Shown here piece after piece: positions 61,736-64,000 of a stretch of 64,000 nucleotides of DNA (position 1 is the stretch's first letter; every line of letters begins with the position of its first letter). Source of the DNA: Marinobacterium sediminicola. GTDB taxonomy: Bacteria > Pseudomonadota > Gammaproteobacteria > Pseudomonadales > Balneatricaceae. Under the pieces are notes generated by a model that was not told where the DNA came from, searched no databases, and was given only the letters and a program-made list of their open reading frames with translations. A program made the translations under genes and the position numbers. The stretch is taken from the NCBI RefSeq assembly GCF_022343685.1, contig NZ_CP092123.1, positions 1,922,001 to 1,986,000 on the forward strand, read 5' to 3'.

Positions 61736-61835
61736 AAAACATCCTCGACTGATAGCAGGGCCTGGCAAGACCCTGTGATCCAAATGCGTGTCTTAACTGT
61801 AATGGGGCGGCACTCGTAGCCGCCCGGTTGCGCAA

Positions 61836-63599
61836 TCAGGGAGTCTTGCGCAACTTGATATTCAGTTCGCGCAACTGTGCGGCGCTGACCTCTCCAGGAG
61901 CGTCGGTCAGCAAGCACGCTGCACTCTGAGTTTTCGGGAATGCAATCACTTCACGGATGGAAGATGAGCCAGTCATCAGCATAACCAGACGATCCAGACC
62001 AAATGCCAATCCACCGTGCGGCGGCGCACCGAATTTCAGTGCATTCAGCAGGAAGCCGAACTTCTCTTCAGCTTCTTCATCATTGATACCCAGCACCTTG
62101 AATACTGCTCGCTGCATTTCCTGATCGTGGATACGAACAGAACCACCACCCAGCTCGGTACCGTTCAGCACCATGTCATAGGCACGGGACAGTTTACCCT
62201 CAGGCTGCTCCAGCAATTCAGCAGGTGTGCAGCTCGGTGCAGTAAACGGGTGATGCAGCGCGGTCAAACCACCATCAGAAGTCTCTTCAAACATCGGGAA
62301 GTCAACAACCCACAGCGGCGCCCATTCACGCTCAATCAGGTTCATGTCTTCACCGACCTTGATACGCAGCGCACCCAACGCCTCATTGACGATGGTTGCC
62401 TTGTCAGCACCGAAGAAGACGATATCGCCGTTCTTGGCTTCCAGGCGCTCCATGACTTTCATGGCCACATCGTCACCGAGGAACTTGACGATTGGAGACT
62501 GCAGGCCTTCAGCACCTTTCTCCAGTTCATTGACCTTGATCCAAGCCAACCCCTTGGCACCGTAGATACCAACGAACTTGGTGTATTCATCGATAATCTT
62601 GCGGGTCAACTCAGCACCACCCGGCACCTTCAGGGCAGCTACGCGGCCCTTCGGATCCTTGGCTGGGCCAGCGAACACCTTGAATTCGATATCCTGCAGC
62701 AGGTCAGCAACATCCACCAGCTCCAGAGGAATGCGCAGATCCGGCTTGTCGGAACCGTAACGCTGCATTGCTTCTGAGTAAGGCATGCGCGGGAATTCAC
62801 CCAGATCCACATCGAGCAGCTCGATAAAGAGCTTGCGGATCATCCCTTCGGTCAGACCCATGATGCCTTCCTCGTCCATGAACGAGGTTTCAAGGTCGAT
62901 CTGGGTAAATTCGGGCTGACGATCGGCACGCAGGTCTTCGTCACGGAAGCACTTGGCGATCTGGTAGTAACGGTCGAAGCCGGACACCATCAAAAGCTGC
63001 TTGAACAGCTGCGGCGACTGCGGCAGCGCAAAGAAACTGCCTTCATGGGTGCGGCTCGGCACCAGGTAGTCACGCGCGCCTTCCGGAGTTGCACGGGTCA
63101 GAATCGGCGTTTCGATATCGAGAAAGCCGTTCTCTTCCAGATAGTTACGGATGTTGTGGGTGATCTTGGAGCGGAAACGCAGCTTGCGCTGGATTTCAGG
63201 GCGACGCAGATCGATGAAACGGTTGCGCAGACGAACATCTTCGCCTACCTGCTGGTGTTCATCCAGCTGGAACGGAGGGGTTTCGGCCTTGTTCAGAATA
63301 ACGAGCTCTTTGCCCAGTACTTCGATCTCGCCGGTACCCATCTCCTTGTTGGCAGTACCTTCAGGACGCGCACGGACAGTACCACGGACTTCAACCACGT
63401 ACTCATTACGCACGCTGTCAGCCAGATTGAAGCTCTCTTCACGGTCCGGGTCGAATACAACCTGGGCAATGCCTTCACGGTCACGAAGGTCAAGGAAGAT
63501 GACACCACCGTGATCTCGACGGCGGTGAACCCAGCCAGTCAGGGTGATGTCTTCTCCAATATGATCTGCTCTGAGGTCGCCGCAATAATGGCTGCGCAT
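61836..63599 (-). CDS. aspS: Aspartyl-tRNA synthetase
   Basis: Class II synthetase of 587 residues. The N-terminal anticodon-binding OB fold has [19 protein letters not shown] (about 22-40). Class II motif 2 is [20 protein letters not shown] and motif 3 is [13 protein letters not shown], with the bacterial GAD insertion between them (about 290-420). Whether it is discriminating cannot be read by eye. It precedes yebC by 100 bases. Confidence 0.97.
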   Translation of the reverse strand: MRSHYCGDLRADHIGEDITLTGWVHRRRDHGGVIFLDLRDREGIAQVVFDPDREESFNLADSVRNEYVVEVRGTVRARPEGTANKEMGTGEIEVLGKELVILNKAETPPFQLDEHQQVGEDVRLRNRFIDLRRPEIQRKLRFRSKITHNIRNYLEENGFLDIETPILTRATPEGARDYLVPSRTHEGSFFALPQSPQLFKQLLMVSGFDRYYQIAKCFRDEDLRADRQPEFTQIDLETSFMDEEGIMGLTEGMIRKLFIELLDVDLGEFPRMPYSEAMQRYGSDKPDLRIPLELVDVADLLQDIEFKVFAGPAKDPKGRVAALKVPGGAELTRKIIDEYTKFVGIYGAKGLAWIKVNELEKGAEGLQSPIVKFLGDDVAMKVMERLEAKNGDIVFFGADKATIVNEALGALRIKVGEDMNLIEREWAPLWVVDFPMFEETSDGGLTALHHPFTAPSCTPAELLEQPEGKLSRAYDMVLNGTELGGGSVRIHDQEMQRAVFKVLGINDEEAEEKFGFLLNALKFGAPPHGGLAFGLDRLVMLMTGSSSIREVIAFPKTQSAACLLTDAPGEVSAAQLRELNIKLRKTP

Positions 63600-63647
63600 A
63601 GTGTCCTGTTCCTGTATCCGAATGCAACATGGAAATCAAAGGCGGGA

Positions 63648-63653
63648 ATTATA
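63648..63653 (-). promoter_or_regulatory. Possible -10 element of an aspS promoter
   Basis: A perfect TATAAT on the minus strand, 48 bases before the aspS ATG, without a good -35 at 16-18 bases. It lies just after a hairpin (63664-63682), itself close to the HIT gene stop. Confidence 0.35.
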
Positions 63654-63705
63654 ACCGATTTGGCCGGGCCTGACAGGCCCGGCAGCAGGGTTTGATAGAC
63701 CGGGG

Positions 63706-64000
63706 TCAGTCGTGAGGTTCAAATGCCAACTCGCCGTCGAGCAGCCGCTCCAATTTCCCTCTCACCCGCGCCAGTTCTTCATCCGTATAGGGTACGGCTG
63801 GATGCCTGCCCCAAACAGGCCCAGGCCATGCCGGGTCAGACTCTTTTCGTACGATGACATGCACATGCAGCTGAGGCACCATATTACCAAGGGCACCAAC
63901 ATTCATTTTGCGCGCCAAAAAGAGGTCAGCCAACGTCTCCGACAACTCACTGACTTCATGGATCAGTTGCTGTTGCTCACTGGCGGGGAGATGATAAAGC
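63706..64000 (-). CDS. HIT-family nucleotide hydrolase, 5' end cut by window
   Basis: The last 98 codons of a histidine-triad protein; the N-terminus lies beyond base 64000. The motif QLHVHVIVRKE contains the HxHx of the triad, preceded by LGNMVP. Members hydrolyse nucleoside phosphoramidates or dinucleoside polyphosphates. It is upstream of aspS on the same strand. A TTG at 63945 is internal, because the reading frame continues upstream as LYHLPASEQQQLIHEVSE. Confidence 0.85.
   Translation of the reverse strand, partial: LYHLPASEQQQLIHEVSELSETLADLFLARKMNVGALGNMVPQLHVHVIVRKESDPAWPGPVWGRHPAVPYTDEELARVRGKLERLLDGELAFEPHD

Noticed and set aside
61805-61825. GGGCGGC/GCCGCCC hairpin between aspS and yebC as a terminator
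   Set aside because: No T-run follows on either strand; it may be a structured linker but termination is not supported.
63664-63682. Hairpin after the HIT gene as a terminator
   Set aside because: Stem CCGGGCCT/AGGCCCGG is strong, but it is followed by AAATCGG rather than a T-run on the minus strand.

Overview
The window looks like a stretch of the core chromosome of a marine gammaproteobacterium of the Oceanospirillales/Pseudomonadales type. This is an inference from gene content and order: a sodium-pumping NADH:quinone reductase, a soluble transhydrogenase, a PsrA-type regulator, the rnhA/dnaQ/gloB cluster, bamC-dapA and tol-ruv. The order comEC, DUF2062, lolCD, sthA, nqr, gap, mfd, csiV, nagZ, psrA recalls Pseudomonas. 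I see no prophage, insertion sequence, CRISPR array, toxin-antitoxin pair or composition break. It is almost all housekeeping DNA and I do not find a convincing new multi-gene system.

Layout. 1-5.2 kb: 3' truncated comEC, a DUF2062 membrane protein, the lipoprotein exporter lolC-lolD and an unassigned two-helix membrane protein. 5.2-15.6 kb: sthA, then nqrA-F with its maturation genes apbE and nqrM, then a long-form GAPDH. 15.7-21.1 kb: mfd-csiV and an MscS channel. 21.1-24.4 kb: an apparent operon sohB-psrA-YkuD enzyme-nagZ-mscS with very tight junctions. The YkuD protein has no signal peptide and sits beside cytoplasmic nagZ, so it may be a peptidoglycan-recycling L,D-carboxypeptidase. 24.5-28.4 kb: SCP2 protein, nudC-dnaQ-rnhA-methyltransferase, and divergent gloB. 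28.4-35.9 kb: mltD (with an in-frame 9-bp tandem repeat), a small membrane protein and the yejABEF peptide importer.

36-44.9 kb: ppiD, tRNA-Asp, hupB, lon, nfuA, a TrpD2/YbiB-like protein, then rlmD and an RluA-type synthase. 44.9-50.8 kb: dapA-bamC, bcp, tusA-like and perM, and bepA. 50.8-53.8 kb: nadA, two identical tRNA-Lys genes, queC. 53-64 kb: one long minus-strand series, HIT protein, aspS, yebC, ruvCAB, a DksA-like zinc protein, ybgC, tolQRAB, pal, cpoB, queC. The cell-envelope theme is strong: Lol, Bam, BepA, PpiD, Tol-Pal, MltD, NagZ, YkuD and the Yej importer all appear here.

Start codons were moved downstream of the longest possible frame where a ribosome binding site, a stop/start overlap or the usual family length argued for it. 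Residue numbers are counted by hand from the starts given. No database search was run.
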